Of a DNA stretch of 11,856 bases, positions 1 through 7,861 are shown one piece after another. The notes beneath the pieces are model-generated. The model made no database searches and was not told the DNA's origin. It saw only the letters and a list, made by a program, of their open reading frames with translations. Every line of letters starts with the position of its first letter. Position 1 is the stretch's first letter. This stretch comes from Mesoaciditogaceae bacterium (GTDB lineage Bacteria > Thermotogota > Thermotogae > Mesoaciditogales > Mesoaciditogaceae): contig WFSH01000105.1 of NCBI GenBank assembly GCA_015486145.1, forward strand, positions 1 through 11,856, in the 5' to 3' direction. The position numbers and the translations under genes were made by a program.

Positions 1-14
1 AGAAAATTTTTCTC

Positions 15-593
15 TCAAAAATCATTTTGAACAACACTTGTCAGTTCTTCCGTCACGATCACCTTACTGACAAATGTGTTATCCGGAAGGTAATCCCACA
101 TGGAATCGAGCGGAAGCTTTTTCACGTAGAGAATGAAAAGTGCTATTGCCAGGCCGTGAGAAACAACTATCAACGTTTTATGATCCTTCAACGTGTCAAA
201 AATCGCAGCTACCACTCTTTCCTGAACTTCTTTCACGCTCTCCGCTCCTTCGAGTATCAGACGAGACGGTTTAACAAACCATATTTTACTCAACGGTGTC
301 TGCGCTATTTCTTCAAATCGTTTTCCTTCCCACACACCAAGCGACATTTCACGAAGGTCTTTAGTGAGTTTCATGGGCAAGCCACAAGTTTTCGCAATTA
401 CTTCAGCAGTTTGAGCAGCTCGACTCAGATCACTTGACAAAACCATATCTGCATGAACGCTTTTTAACTTTTCTGCCACCTTTCGAGCCTGAATCAAACC
501 CGTTTCATTCAACGGTGTATCCGTTTGCCCTTGAACTACTTGATTTAAATTCGCATCCGTTTGCCCGTGTCTAACAAGGTAGAGAGTTTTCAA
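15..593 (-). CDS. Histidine phosphatase family protein (phosphoglycerate mutase-like)
   Basis: A 192-residue cytoplasmic phosphatase of the histidine phosphatase (PGAM/CobC/GpmB-like) superfamily. The N-terminal LVRHGQTD carries the catalytic His9 with Arg8 and Gly10. SSDLSRAAQTA (53-63) supplies the second phosphate-binding Arg58, LREMSLGVWEG (80-90) the acidic residue Glu82, and VVSHG (143-147) the second His146, so all core residues are present and length is normal for the family. The open frame extends to 686, but the conserved strand begins right after a TTG at 593, preceded by GGAGGT at 608-613 (14-base spacing, rather long); I therefore start at the TTG. The substrate cannot be told from sequence: alpha-ribazole phosphate, phosphoglycerate, phosphoserine or another phosphoester are all possible. 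The gene is divergent from the MFS transporter gene; its downstream neighbour is outside the window. Confidence 0.9.
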   Translation of the reverse strand: MKTLYLVRHGQTDANLNQVVQGQTDTPLNETGLIQARKVAEKLKSVHADMVLSSDLSRAAQTAEVIAKTCGLPMKLTKDLREMSLGVWEGKRFEEIAQTPLSKIWFVKPSRLILEGAESVKEVQERVVAAIFDTLKDHKTLIVVSHGLAIALFILYVKKLPLDSMWDYLPDNTFVSKVIVTEELTSVVQNDF

Positions 594-607
594 ATCGATC
601 GAAAAAC

Positions 608-613
608 ACCTCC
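608..613 (-). promoter_or_regulatory. Ribosome binding site for the histidine phosphatase gene
   Basis: GGAGGT on the minus strand lies 14 bases before the TTG start at 593. No ATG or GTG lies between it and the conserved N-terminal strand. It argues that translation begins here rather than at the far upstream ATG at 686. Confidence 0.55.
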
Positions 614-768
614 ATAACCACTTAAAAATGTTACATACTCCATTTCGAGAATACCCCTTAATTATGATAGCATATTTGAGATCCATTTTATCCCTTATTT
701 CACACTCGGTGGGCTTTAAAAATCCAAGTGCTTTTAAATTTAGAATTCAGACGATCAAGGTGACAATA

Positions 769-1917
769 ATGCCGAAGATTTTGAAATTGTATTCTTACTT
801 TGCGTTCTTTGCTTTTGGTTTTTTTGTGATGATCTTATCGAGTGCTTTCCCAAGAGTTTTAACCGATCTCTCAATAGACTATTTGTACGGCGGATATCTA
901 TTGATCATCGGAACGGCGGGATACGTCGTTGGTTCTCTGCTGTGCGCGATTTTTGCGCACATAACGGGTCTAAAACGCATAGCCGTTGGAGGTGCGTTTT
1001 TCATGATGTTGGGTGCTTTTATGTTTGCGCTCAGCAAAAATTTTTTTGAGATAGCAGCCGCAGACATGATAGCGAATATAGGCGCTGGCTTCATAGAAGT
1101 TGCCGTTGGTTCATTGGTCGGTGCATTTGCCGAGCAAAAAGCTTCGAGTTTACTCAACCGGGTCAACTCGCTTTTTGCACTTGGAGCTCTTATCAGTCCA
1201 TTTTTTGTTTCTGCATTCATAAAGTTTGGACTGGGTTGGCGTGCCGTGTATTTTTTCGAAGCTTTTTTCGCCTCAATCGCATTCGTGATCTCTTTTCGTC
1301 TCAAAGAGCCCAAAATAACCAAAGAAGAAAAACTAAATCTGAAGCTAATTTTTTCTCCCGCACTTCTCATTATCGATATTCTGATCATGATTTACGTTGG
1401 ATATGAAGTGGGATATTCCTCGTGGATCAGCACGCTTTTAGTTCGCGGTCGTGGAATAAACATCACAGTGGCAGCTATTAGCTCATCCGTATTCTGGATG
1501 GGGATGTTCGTTGGAAGGTACGCCGCGAGCTTTTTAAAATTCAAGGAGGAAACGTGGCTTTTTACCATAGTCATCTCTTCACTCGTTTCAGCTGTGATTT
1601 CCATGCTCGCTTCCAACATTTATCTTGCCGTCTTTTTCATATTTTTAAGCGGCTTATCTTTCGCAAGCACTTATCCAACCATTCAAGCCATGTTGACCAA
1701 AAGAGCAGGCGGAAGAATAGGAAATCTCATGGGAATTTTCGTGCTTTTCGTCGGCGTGGGAGCGTCGATCTCGCAATGGCTCATAGCTCAAGTTGCAAAT
1801 GTAGAAGGTATTTTCTGGGGATTTGCCATGATCCCATTGTTCATTGCTTTCGAAATGATGATGATCGTTCCAATTTTGAAAAGAAGAAAGGAGTACGGTG
1901 AAGATGCCCACAAATGA
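769..1917 (+). CDS. MFS transporter, 12-TM, sugar-transporter-like
   Basis: A 382-residue inner-membrane secondary transporter of the Major Facilitator Superfamily. I count about twelve hydrophobic segments (roughly 7-27, 40-62, 70-88, 98-120, 135-153, 158-176, 198-217, 232-254, 262-281, 287-305, 318-338, 348-370), with a charged central loop (about 177-193) dividing two six-helix halves. The start of TM7, YVGYEVGYSSWIST, with Glu213, resembles the conserved acidic TM7 motif of FucP/NaGLT-type sugar carriers, so a sugar or related small solute is a fair guess but unproven. The open frame reaches back to 628, but ATG 769 has AAGGTGA at 757-763 and gives a usual N-terminus; the extra 47 residues would be atypical. 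It is the first gene of the plus-strand run, and its last 14-20 bases overlap the next gene. Confidence 0.88.
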   Translation: MPKILKLYSYFAFFAFGFFVMILSSAFPRVLTDLSIDYLYGGYLLIIGTAGYVVGSLLCAIFAHITGLKRIAVGGAFFMMLGAFMFALSKNFFEIAAADMIANIGAGFIEVAVGSLVGAFAEQKASSLLNRVNSLFALGALISPFFVSAFIKFGLGWRAVYFFEAFFASIAFVISFRLKEPKITKEEKLNLKLIFSPALLIIDILIMIYVGYEVGYSSWISTLLVRGRGINITVAAISSSVFWMGMFVGRYAASFLKFKEETWLFTIVISSLVSAVISMLASNIYLAVFFIFLSGLSFASTYPTIQAMLTKRAGGRIGNLMGIFVLFVGVGASISQWLIAQVANVEGIFWGFAMIPLFIAFEMMMIVPILKRRKEYGEDAHK

Positions 1918-2275
1918 GGTCGAAAAATTCAAAAAGCGAAGGAATTATCTGAACGACATAGTCATGAAATATGCGAAAACCAACACAAAAAGATTTTACG
2001 CCCTTGACTCAAAAGTTTACCTTGAGGGGGCTCTTCCAAGAAAGACAAAAGAAATGATGGGCCTTGTCGCGTCTTTGGTTTTAAGATGCGATGACTGTGT
2101 GGAATATCACATGATCAGATGTGCCGAAGAAAATGTGAGTGATTCTGAAATGGAAGAAGCTCTCTCGATAGCGCTCGTGGTTGGCGGTTCCATAACGATA
2201 CCACACCTTAGAAGGGCTTTTGAAATTTGGGATGACTTGAAAAAGAAAAAATCGAGAGGTGGGTCTCAATCGTGA
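1904..2275 (+). CDS. Carboxymuconolactone decarboxylase / AhpD-like family protein
   Basis: A 123-residue all-helical protein. The segment KTKEMMGLVASLVLRCDDCVEYH contains the AhpD-type C-x2-C-x3-H signature (Cys62, Cys65, His69) with an upstream Glu50, and the following helix pair ends in IPHLRRA (99-105) as in the CMD fold. In AhpD this Cys pair is a peroxide or disulfide-reducing centre; many uncharacterised CMD proteins share it, so the exact substrate is unknown. Two starts are possible: GTG 1898 (4 bases after AAAGGAG) or ATG 1904 (10 bases after); I chose the ATG. Either way the start overlaps the end of the MFS gene, and the stop overlaps the next start in GTGA, implying translational coupling. 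Confidence 0.85.
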   Translation: MPTNEVEKFKKRRNYLNDIVMKYAKTNTKRFYALDSKVYLEGALPRKTKEMMGLVASLVLRCDDCVEYHMIRCAEENVSDSEMEEALSIALVVGGSITIPHLRRAFEIWDDLKKKKSRGGSQS

Positions 2276-2739
2276 ACAAAGCCGTGGAATTCGATTCTCT
2301 TTTGAAAAAGATCGAAAAGATCATTTGCGATTCTCAAACCAAAAATGAGAAATTAAAGTCCATATGCAAATTTCTCAAAAACAACGTCGATCACTACGAT
2401 TGGGTGGGTTTTTATTTTGTCAACGATACCGGTAAAAAAGAGCTTTTTCTCGGTCCGTTTGAAGGCGAACCTACAGAACACGTGAAGATAAAATTTGGAG
2501 ATGGGATATGCGGACAGGCTGCGGAGACGAAAGAGATCTTTGTCGTCCAAGATGTCACCAAAGAAACCAACTACTTATCTTGCAGCCCAAAGGTGAAATC
2601 CGAAATGGTGGTACCCATTTTCAAAGGCGGAGAAATAGTTGGAGAACTCGACATAGACTCTCACAAAATCGAACCGTTCACTCAAAAGGACGAGAATTTT
2701 CTCAAAAATGTTTGTGATCTTGTTTCAAAGTTGATGTAG
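2272..2739 (+). CDS. GAF-domain protein, free methionine-(R)-sulfoxide reductase family
   Basis: A 155-residue single-GAF-domain protein. DWVGFYF (43-49), LFLGPFEGE (58-66), FGDGICGQA (75-83), VVPI (113-116) and the end of the core, GELDIDS (124-130), follow the order of the fRMsr (E. coli MsrC/YebR) family, which reduces free Met-(R)-sulfoxide using cysteines. Cys80 (in GICG) and Cys104 (in YLSCS) match two of the three family cysteines; the position of the third is His70. Activity may therefore use a two-cysteine mechanism, or the protein may be a non-catalytic ligand-binding relative. It starts at a GTG that overlaps the previous stop by four bases, with AGAGGTGG about 10 bases upstream. 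Its place beside an AhpD-like gene fits an oxidative-stress role. Confidence 0.85.
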   Translation: MNKAVEFDSLLKKIEKIICDSQTKNEKLKSICKFLKNNVDHYDWVGFYFVNDTGKKELFLGPFEGEPTEHVKIKFGDGICGQAAETKEIFVVQDVTKETNYLSCSPKVKSEMVVPIFKGGEIVGELDIDSHKIEPFTQKDENFLKNVCDLVSKLM

Positions 2740-2747
2740 AGGTGATG

Positions 2748-3635
2748 ATGAAATTGAGAATTGCCGTCGTCGATGCGGGAACAAATTCTTTCCTGTTGCT
2801 GATCGCTGAAAAACTCAACGACCATCTTCACTACCTCTTGGACATCTCAACTGTGGTTGGCCTCGGTCACCTTAAAAACGGCGTGATCGACGATGAAGCT
2901 CTGAGGCGTGCTCAAAATGTGATAAACACTTATCACAAGCTTTGCGACAAATACAAGGTCGACAAGCGTGTGATGGTGGGAACGGAGATCTTCAGAAAAG
3001 TGGATAAAAAGTATTTCAGGGGCCTTTCGGAAAAATTCGACGAGTCGATGGTGCTTTCAGGATTAGAAGAGGCGAAACTGTCGTACCTTTCCGTTATCGA
3101 AGATGACAAATTTTCGAGATTGACGAATCCGATCGTGGTCGATATTGGCGGAGGAAGCGTGGAGTTTGCTTACAACGGAAAAACGTTTACAGCGCAAACT
3201 TTTCCACTTGGTGCGGCGGTGCTAACAGATAAGTTTGTGAATTCATACCCTATTGGAGATCAGCTGAACAGAGCAACTGAATTGCTGAGAGACGCTTTTA
3301 ACACCATCCCCAAAAACAGAAACATCGTTGCGATTGGTGGCACTGGGACCACGGTTACCGATCTCATCGATGAGAAATCATTCGATCCTGAACGTGTGCA
3401 CGGTAGATTTTTAAAGATAGAAGATGTAAAAACTTTGTACAACAATCTGTGCGCAATGGATCTTGATATGCTCTCAAAACTTGAAGGTATGGAAGAAGGG
3501 CGTGAAAAGATCATAGCGGCCGGTGTGTTAATCCTAATACAGGCTGTAAAAATGACAAATTCAAAGGGGTGCTTTGTCTCGGTTCGCGGTCATCGTTACA
3601 CAATAGCCAAAAGCATCGCGAACTCAAAACGATGA
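2748..3635 (+). CDS. Ppx/GppA family phosphatase (short form)
   Basis: A 295-residue member of the exopolyphosphatase / guanosine pentaphosphatase family (ASKHA fold), acting on polyphosphate or pppGpp in the cytoplasm. Visible motifs in order: DAGTNS (9-14, phosphate loop 1), GTEIFR (78-83), SGLEEAKLSY (104-113), VVDIGGGSVEF (130-140, second phosphate loop), AIGGTGTTV (196-204), the REKIIAAGVLIL helix (252-263) and SVRGHR (278-283). The protein stops after the two-lobed ASKHA core and lacks the C-terminal HD-like domain of long Ppx/GppA proteins, as is common in many bacteria. GTG 2742 and ATG 2745 are also in frame, but the Shine-Dalgarno GAGGTGAT at 2739-2746 places ATG 2748 best. It lies 8 bases after the GAF gene and overlaps the next gene by four bases (ATGA). 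Whether polyphosphate or pppGpp is the substrate cannot be read from sequence. Confidence 0.92.
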   Translation: MKLRIAVVDAGTNSFLLLIAEKLNDHLHYLLDISTVVGLGHLKNGVIDDEALRRAQNVINTYHKLCDKYKVDKRVMVGTEIFRKVDKKYFRGLSEKFDESMVLSGLEEAKLSYLSVIEDDKFSRLTNPIVVDIGGGSVEFAYNGKTFTAQTFPLGAAVLTDKFVNSYPIGDQLNRATELLRDAFNTIPKNRNIVAIGGTGTTVTDLIDEKSFDPERVHGRFLKIEDVKTLYNNLCAMDLDMLSKLEGMEEGREKIIAAGVLILIQAVKMTNSKGCFVSVRGHRYTIAKSIANSKR

Positions 3636-4777
3636 TAATCGCCAAATTGAAAGCCCGAGCGTACGAAAAGATCAGACGTGGCCACCTATGGATTTTCTCA
3701 GATGAAATAGTGGAAGTGGATGGAAACGAAGACATCGGAATTGTCAATCTCTTCTTCAAAGATGAATTTGTCGGACGAGGATTGTACAATTCAAGGGCAA
3801 AAAATTCTATAAAAGTTCTCACGAGATCGTATGAAGAAATAGACGAGGACTTCTTCGTCAGAAGATTCAAAAGGGCGCTTTCCAGAAGAACTTCTCTTCC
3901 GCCCTTTAGAAGAGAGGTAAACGCTGAAGGTGATCTTCTGCCAGGTCTCATCGTCGACAGATACGGCGATGTTTTGGTAGTTCAATTCAGATCGCTTGCA
4001 CTGGAAAAAATGAAACCTCAAATTCTTTCCGCGATTGTCGATGTTTACTCTCCAAGATCGATTTACGAACGCAGCGATTTCGAATCCCTTCCCGAAAATG
4101 GACTTTCAAGAGAAAAAGGTCTCCTCTATGGCCCCATGCCAGAAACGAAAATCGTTGAAGAAAACGGTCTAAAATTTGAGGTGGACGTGGTAAACGGTCA
4201 AAAAACTGGATTTTTCTACGATCAACGCGAGTCACGAAAATTCGTAAAGGAGAACTTCCATTTTGGAAAAGGTCTTGACCTTTTCACATACACCGGTGGC
4301 TTTGCACTTTCCATGGCTTCAAATGGAATGAAAGTCGATGGAATGGACATATCCAAAGACGATCTACAAATTGCACGCAAAAATGCTCTTTTGAATGGAG
4401 TGAACGTCAACTTTTTAGAGGGAGACGCGTTTGACCTCGAACATCTCGGAAAATACGATTTTATCGTTGCCGATCCACCTTCTCTCATCAAAAAACGCGA
4501 AGAAAAGAAAAAAGCTCTCGAGCTGTTCAAGCGTTTAATGGATCAGATTTTCGAGCACCTAAACGACAACGGCATAGTGGGAATATGTTCCTGCGCTTAC
4601 AACATAGATGAAGAGATGATTTTGAAAAGTGTGGGAAAAAGCGCGAGAGACAAAAACCGGATCATCAGACCAATCAAATGGACTGGACTGCCGATCGATC
4701 ATCCGTATTTGCTCTCCATGCCAGAAACCAATTATCTTAAATGCCTGTGGTTTGAAGCGTTTAACGACATGATATAA
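3632..4777 (+). CDS. Class I SAM-dependent rRNA methyltransferase, RlmI family
   Basis: A 381-residue methyltransferase of the RlmI/YccW type, which makes 5-methylcytosine in 23S rRNA in E. coli. An N-terminal PUA-like domain (about 1-70) begins with RRGHLWIFSDEI (15-26). A linking segment has GLIVDRYGDVLVVQF (105-119), followed by the family hallmark NGQKTGFFYDQRESR (188-202). The Rossmann domain shows LDLFTYTGGF (215-224, SAM loop), DGMDIS (236-241), ADPPSL (280-285, active-site DPP) and CSC (319-321, the likely cysteine nucleophile region). Length is close to the family norm. The start ATG overlaps the Ppx/GppA stop codon in ATGA; an open frame to 3569 exists but would run inside the upstream gene. 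The exact target base in this organism is inferred from the family only. Confidence 0.93.
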   Translation: MIIAKLKARAYEKIRRGHLWIFSDEIVEVDGNEDIGIVNLFFKDEFVGRGLYNSRAKNSIKVLTRSYEEIDEDFFVRRFKRALSRRTSLPPFRREVNAEGDLLPGLIVDRYGDVLVVQFRSLALEKMKPQILSAIVDVYSPRSIYERSDFESLPENGLSREKGLLYGPMPETKIVEENGLKFEVDVVNGQKTGFFYDQRESRKFVKENFHFGKGLDLFTYTGGFALSMASNGMKVDGMDISKDDLQIARKNALLNGVNVNFLEGDAFDLEHLGKYDFIVADPPSLIKKREEKKKALELFKRLMDQIFEHLNDNGIVGICSCAYNIDEEMILKSVGKSARDKNRIIRPIKWTGLPIDHPYLLSMPETNYLKCLWFEAFNDMI

Positions 4778-4778
4778 T
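4752..4778 (+). promoter_or_regulatory. Candidate internal promoter for def-fmt
   Basis: A perfect TATAAT -10 hexamer lies at 4773-4778, overlapping the methyltransferase stop codon (ATG ATA TAA). A partial -35, TTGAAG, lies at 4752-4757 with a 15-base spacer, two bases short of ideal. Initiation would fall near 4785, giving a leader of only about 13 bases before the def ATG, just holding the Shine-Dalgarno. This would let def, fmt and the genes after them be made independently of the upstream run. The -10 is convincing by eye, the -35 only fair. Confidence 0.4.
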
Positions 4779-4797
4779 TCTTGTGAGAGGTGATTCT

Positions 4798-5322
4798 ATG
4801 TTTAAAGTAAGGCTCTACGGAGATCCGGTTTTGAGAAAAATCGCCAATCCGATTGATCCAACATCCGTGAGTTCTGATTTTGTGACAAAAATGAGTGAAA
4901 CCATGTACGTCGAAGACGGCGTTGGATTGGCAGCTCCACAGATTGGCATTTCAGAGAGAGTTTTCTTGTACGATGTTGGAGAAAAATTAAACGTTGTGAT
5001 AAACCCGGAAATCCTTGAAAAATCCACTGAAGAGGAAATCGGAGAGGAAGGATGCCTGAGTTTTCCGGAAATATTTGATAAAGTTCCACGTTCAGTGTCC
5101 ATACGAGTGAGATATTTCGATCAACACGGCGAAGAATATGTGAAAAAATTGGAGGGTTACGAAGCCCGTGTTTTCCAGCACGAGTTTGATCACCTGAACG
5201 GAAAATTGTTCATAGATTATCTCACCGTGGTGAGAAGACGTATGCTGAAATCCAAACTCGACGAAATAAAGCGAAAAAGCGCCGAGATTCTTAAAGCCAT
5301 AAAGGCTTCTTCTCAAAATTGA
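4798..5322 (+). CDS. def: Peptide deformylase
   Basis: A 174-residue metallohydrolase that removes the N-formyl group from nascent proteins at the ribosome exit. All three PDF motifs are intact: GVGLAAPQIG (41-50, motif 1), EEGCLS (83-88, motif 2, metal ligand Cys86) and HEFDH (128-132, motif 3, metal ligands His128 and His132, catalytic Glu129). The C-terminal helix is Lys/Arg-rich, as in many bacterial PDFs, and length is standard. GAGGTGAT at 4787-4794 fixes the ATG at 4798; the in-frame GTG at 4783 lies upstream of that site and is unlikely. It lies 20 bases after the rRNA methyltransferase and 18 bases before fmt, the enzyme that installs the group Def removes, a classic pairing. Confidence 0.97.
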   Translation: MFKVRLYGDPVLRKIANPIDPTSVSSDFVTKMSETMYVEDGVGLAAPQIGISERVFLYDVGEKLNVVINPEILEKSTEEEIGEEGCLSFPEIFDKVPRSVSIRVRYFDQHGEEYVKKLEGYEARVFQHEFDHLNGKLFIDYLTVVRRRMLKSKLDEIKRKSAEILKAIKASSQN

Positions 5323-5340
5323 AAGAGAGCGAAGTTTAAA

Positions 5341-6258
5341 ATGAGAGTGCTTTTTTTGGGATCATCTTCATTTGCCATTAAATCTCTTGAGATCATTTCA
5401 AAATATCACGACGTCCCGCTCGTTATAACTCAATCGCCCAAACCGGCGGGCAGAAGTCGAAGGCCAACGCCAACGCCAGTAGCGAGTTTTGCCTTGTCCA
5501 ACAAAATGAATATTTTGGAAGTGGCAAACGTGAACTCACCTGAAGTGGTAAAGAAGATACGAGAATTAAAACCCGATGTGGCGATCGTCGTTGCATTCGG
5601 GCAATTCTTGAAAGATGCCCTGCTTTCCACAATAGAACTTGGCTTTTACAACATTCACGCTTCCGTACTTCCAAAATACCGCGGAGCGGCCCCAATACAG
5701 CATGCGCTTCTCAACGGAGAAGAAGAAACGGGGGTAACACTGTTCAAAATAGACAGAGGCATGGACAGTGGAATGGTGGCAGCCACAAAAAAATTAAAAA
5801 TAGATCCTCTTGACACTTTCAACACCCTTTCGGAAAAACTCTCGAATTTGGGAGCACAAATGGTGAAAGAATTCCTCGAAAATCCCAACATACCGTTAAA
5901 ACCGCAAATTGGAGAACCTTCTCGCGCTCCGAAAATCTCTCCCGAAGACACTTTCATAGATTGGAGTGAAACGGCCCAAAAAGTGGGAAATAAAATACGG
6001 GCATTTGACTCCACACCGGGAGCAAAAACACTCTTCAACGGTGCCACCGTGAAATTGTTTGGTTTCAAGGGGATTTCTGATTCTGATGGAAAACTTCTTG
6101 GAGAAATTTTAGAGATTCGTTCCTCTTCTGCTTTGATAACTTGTGGAGAAGGTGCAATTGTGGTCGAAAAAATACAATTCCCATCTAAGAAGGTGATCAC
6201 GTTTGGAGAAGCTAAAAACGGTCGCAAAATCGGTGTTGGGAGCGTTTTGGGTACTTGA
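5341..6258 (+). CDS. fmt: Methionyl-tRNA formyltransferase
   Basis: A 305-residue enzyme that formylates the amino group of Met-tRNAfMet using 10-formyltetrahydrofolate, needed for normal bacterial initiation. The N-terminal Rossmann-type domain begins MRVLFLGSSSFA. The catalytic core shows NIHASVLPKYRGAAPIQ (104-120) with Asn104 and His106, then TGVTLF (130-135) and MDSG (141-144) with catalytic Asp142. The segment PKPAGRSRR (33-41) matches the tRNA-acceptor-binding loop region, and the C-terminal OB-like domain (about 203-305) is complete. The ribosome binding site is weak (AAGAGAG near 5323-5330), which suggests translation relies on coupling to def, 18 bases upstream. The 3' end may overlap the start of the next gene. 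Confidence 0.97.
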   Translation: MRVLFLGSSSFAIKSLEIISKYHDVPLVITQSPKPAGRSRRPTPTPVASFALSNKMNILEVANVNSPEVVKKIRELKPDVAIVVAFGQFLKDALLSTIELGFYNIHASVLPKYRGAAPIQHALLNGEEETGVTLFKIDRGMDSGMVAATKKLKIDPLDTFNTLSEKLSNLGAQMVKEFLENPNIPLKPQIGEPSRAPKISPEDTFIDWSETAQKVGNKIRAFDSTPGAKTLFNGATVKLFGFKGISDSDGKLLGEILEIRSSSALITCGEGAIVVEKIQFPSKKVITFGEAKNGRKIGVGSVLGT

Positions 6259-7861
6259 GTTTTCTACTATGATTTTTGGATTAAGTATGCAAATCGATCA
6301 CACCATCAGCCTCTCTTACGGCTTTGGCTCCTCGACCGCCCTCGCTTCTATAAACACCTCGAAAGGCCTTACGGTTTCTCAAGATCTCAATTTAAGTCTC
6401 AGTGGGGAAGTGTCAAACGTTTTTTTCGTGTCGGGTAACATTGGAGAAAATTCCATCAGTAACTTGGTAATTCAGTACTTGCCAAACAACCTCAGTTTCG
6501 GAACGGTGCAAACTGTGAGTTATGGCACCAAGGCGTTTTCCATTGTGGGGCTCTCCACTCCCAACTTCTCTGCAGGTCAACTTCGTGGTTCTGTTAAACA
6601 GGGGATCTTCAAAATTCAAGATCCAAACACTCCTATCGTTTTGGGCCCAATCGCGTATCAAAGTCTTCAAATTTACGTGAACGGCATGCAAATACCACTG
6701 AATGAGTGCGTTGTGAATTATCTCACCGGAGAGGTGTTCATCCCAAATCTCGTTCGTGGGGACGTGGTGACGGTGATGTATCAAAGCATGAATTCACCCT
6801 CACACACTTACGTGGCCACACTGAGAGGCAAGGTAAAAAACAAGAATTACGCCCTCGAAACATCGATTTTTGCCGCATTCGCCACACCTACAAATCAATT
6901 TTTCGCCTTTACCAAACTCTCCAACATATTGCCTTCCCTTTCGATTTCAACTTACATAAACGTGGACAAAATACCATCTTTCAAAGTGGAAGGCACTTAC
7001 ATCTTTCCACTCGAAGGAGGCCAAATCACCGTAAATGGCGATTACAACACCAAAGGATTTAGAACACCGATGGGAGTGGCACTGAACGAAGGTGGAGATA
7101 TTTCCATTTTGGCTCAAAACTCGTACGGTTCTCTAAAATTTGAATCAAACGAGCAAGCTTTCCAAGTTTCCGTTAAAACGCCAAAAAACCAAACAACTTT
7201 TTACGTTGGGAGAAATCCCAACTTTTCATTCAATTTTTCGTCCGATCCGATCGATCTGAATTTAACCGCCGGAAGTTCAGAAACGGTGGCTGCGGAAAAC
7301 GTATCAAATGAAAACTTTTCTTTGAACTTAACACAATCTTTCGGTAAAATCTTTGAAATGAGTTCCATGTTGAACATCTCAACACCGATCACACTCGAGG
7401 CAAGTTTTAATTCCAAAAACATTGGCCTAAAAATTTCAAAATCACTTGGTCCATTTTATGCCGGATTTAGTATGAGTAAAGACGGCTCTGCAACGGTTGA
7501 AACATCCTTAAGTATAAAAAATCAATGGCTGTTTAAAAAAATTCCGATCTCGGTGGGACTCTGCCTTCAAAATTCACCACCCAAGTTAACTTCGACTTTG
7601 AATACCACAATCGATGCCACCTTTGGAAACATTTCGCTCTCTCTTGGAAGCTCTCCATCTGTAAACTTAACCGTCACAAAGTACCTTGGAAAAACACAGT
7701 ATTCACTCCAAGCCATTCTCGAAAAAAGCAGCACGATTCTGGATTTATCTCTGAGCAAAAATATCGGGACGATGAATGCAAACCTCGGTTTCACAATTGC
7801 CATGGTGAACGATCAGATCGGTGGCAAAATCCACCTCAGTTTCGAAAAAAGTAGCTTCTAA
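6203..7861 (+). CDS. Beta-strand-rich envelope protein, possible outer-membrane barrel
   Basis: I do not recognise a named family. With a TTG start at 6203 the product has 552 residues: a basic N-terminus (MEKLKTVAKS), a hydrophobic stretch (about 11-29, broken by Glu19) that could be a signal peptide, then Ser/Thr/Asn/Gly-rich sequence. Around 152-193, YVNGMQIPL, NYLTGEVFIP and GDVVTVMYQ look like a small beta-sandwich module. From about 230 onward many short alternating polar/apolar strands separated by turns follow, ending KIHLSFEKSSF with a C-terminal Phe, as in outer-membrane barrels. AAGGTGAT at 6190-6197 supports the TTG start, though it overlaps fmt by 56 bases; ATG 6269 is the alternative but leaves no basic N-region and has no clear ribosome site. 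No coiled coil or catalytic motif is seen. The 3' end may overlap the regulator gene by 41 bases. Function unknown; envelope location is inferred. Confidence 0.65.
   Translation: MEKLKTVAKSVLGAFWVLEFSTMIFGLSMQIDHTISLSYGFGSSTALASINTSKGLTVSQDLNLSLSGEVSNVFFVSGNIGENSISNLVIQYLPNNLSFGTVQTVSYGTKAFSIVGLSTPNFSAGQLRGSVKQGIFKIQDPNTPIVLGPIAYQSLQIYVNGMQIPLNECVVNYLTGEVFIPNLVRGDVVTVMYQSMNSPSHTYVATLRGKVKNKNYALETSIFAAFATPTNQFFAFTKLSNILPSLSISTYINVDKIPSFKVEGTYIFPLEGGQITVNGDYNTKGFRTPMGVALNEGGDISILAQNSYGSLKFESNEQAFQVSVKTPKNQTTFYVGRNPNFSFNFSSDPIDLNLTAGSSETVAAENVSNENFSLNLTQSFGKIFEMSSMLNISTPITLEASFNSKNIGLKISKSLGPFYAGFSMSKDGSATVETSLSIKNQWLFKKIPISVGLCLQNSPPKLTSTLNTTIDATFGNISLSLGSSPSVNLTVTKYLGKTQYSLQAILEKSSTILDLSLSKNIGTMNANLGFTIAMVNDQIGGKIHLSFEKSSF

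Noticed and set aside
640..670. TATGAT at 663-668 as a promoter for the MFS gene
   Set aside because: It is close to a -10 hexamer, but I find no reasonable -35 at 16-18 bases upstream. The divergent region must hold promoters, but I cannot place them with confidence.
628..768. Upstream extension of the MFS transporter reading frame
   Set aside because: The frame is open from an ATG at 628, but the added 47 residues are not typical of MFS N-termini, and a good Shine-Dalgarno sits before ATG 769.
879..1388. 169-codon frame antisense to the MFS transporter
   Set aside because: It is the mirror of a clear membrane protein gene; composition is Ser/Lys/Ala-rich with no motif and no ribosome site of note.
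5655..6227. 190-codon frame antisense to fmt
   Set aside because: The sense strand encodes an intact, full-length methionyl-tRNA formyltransferase; the antisense product resembles no family.
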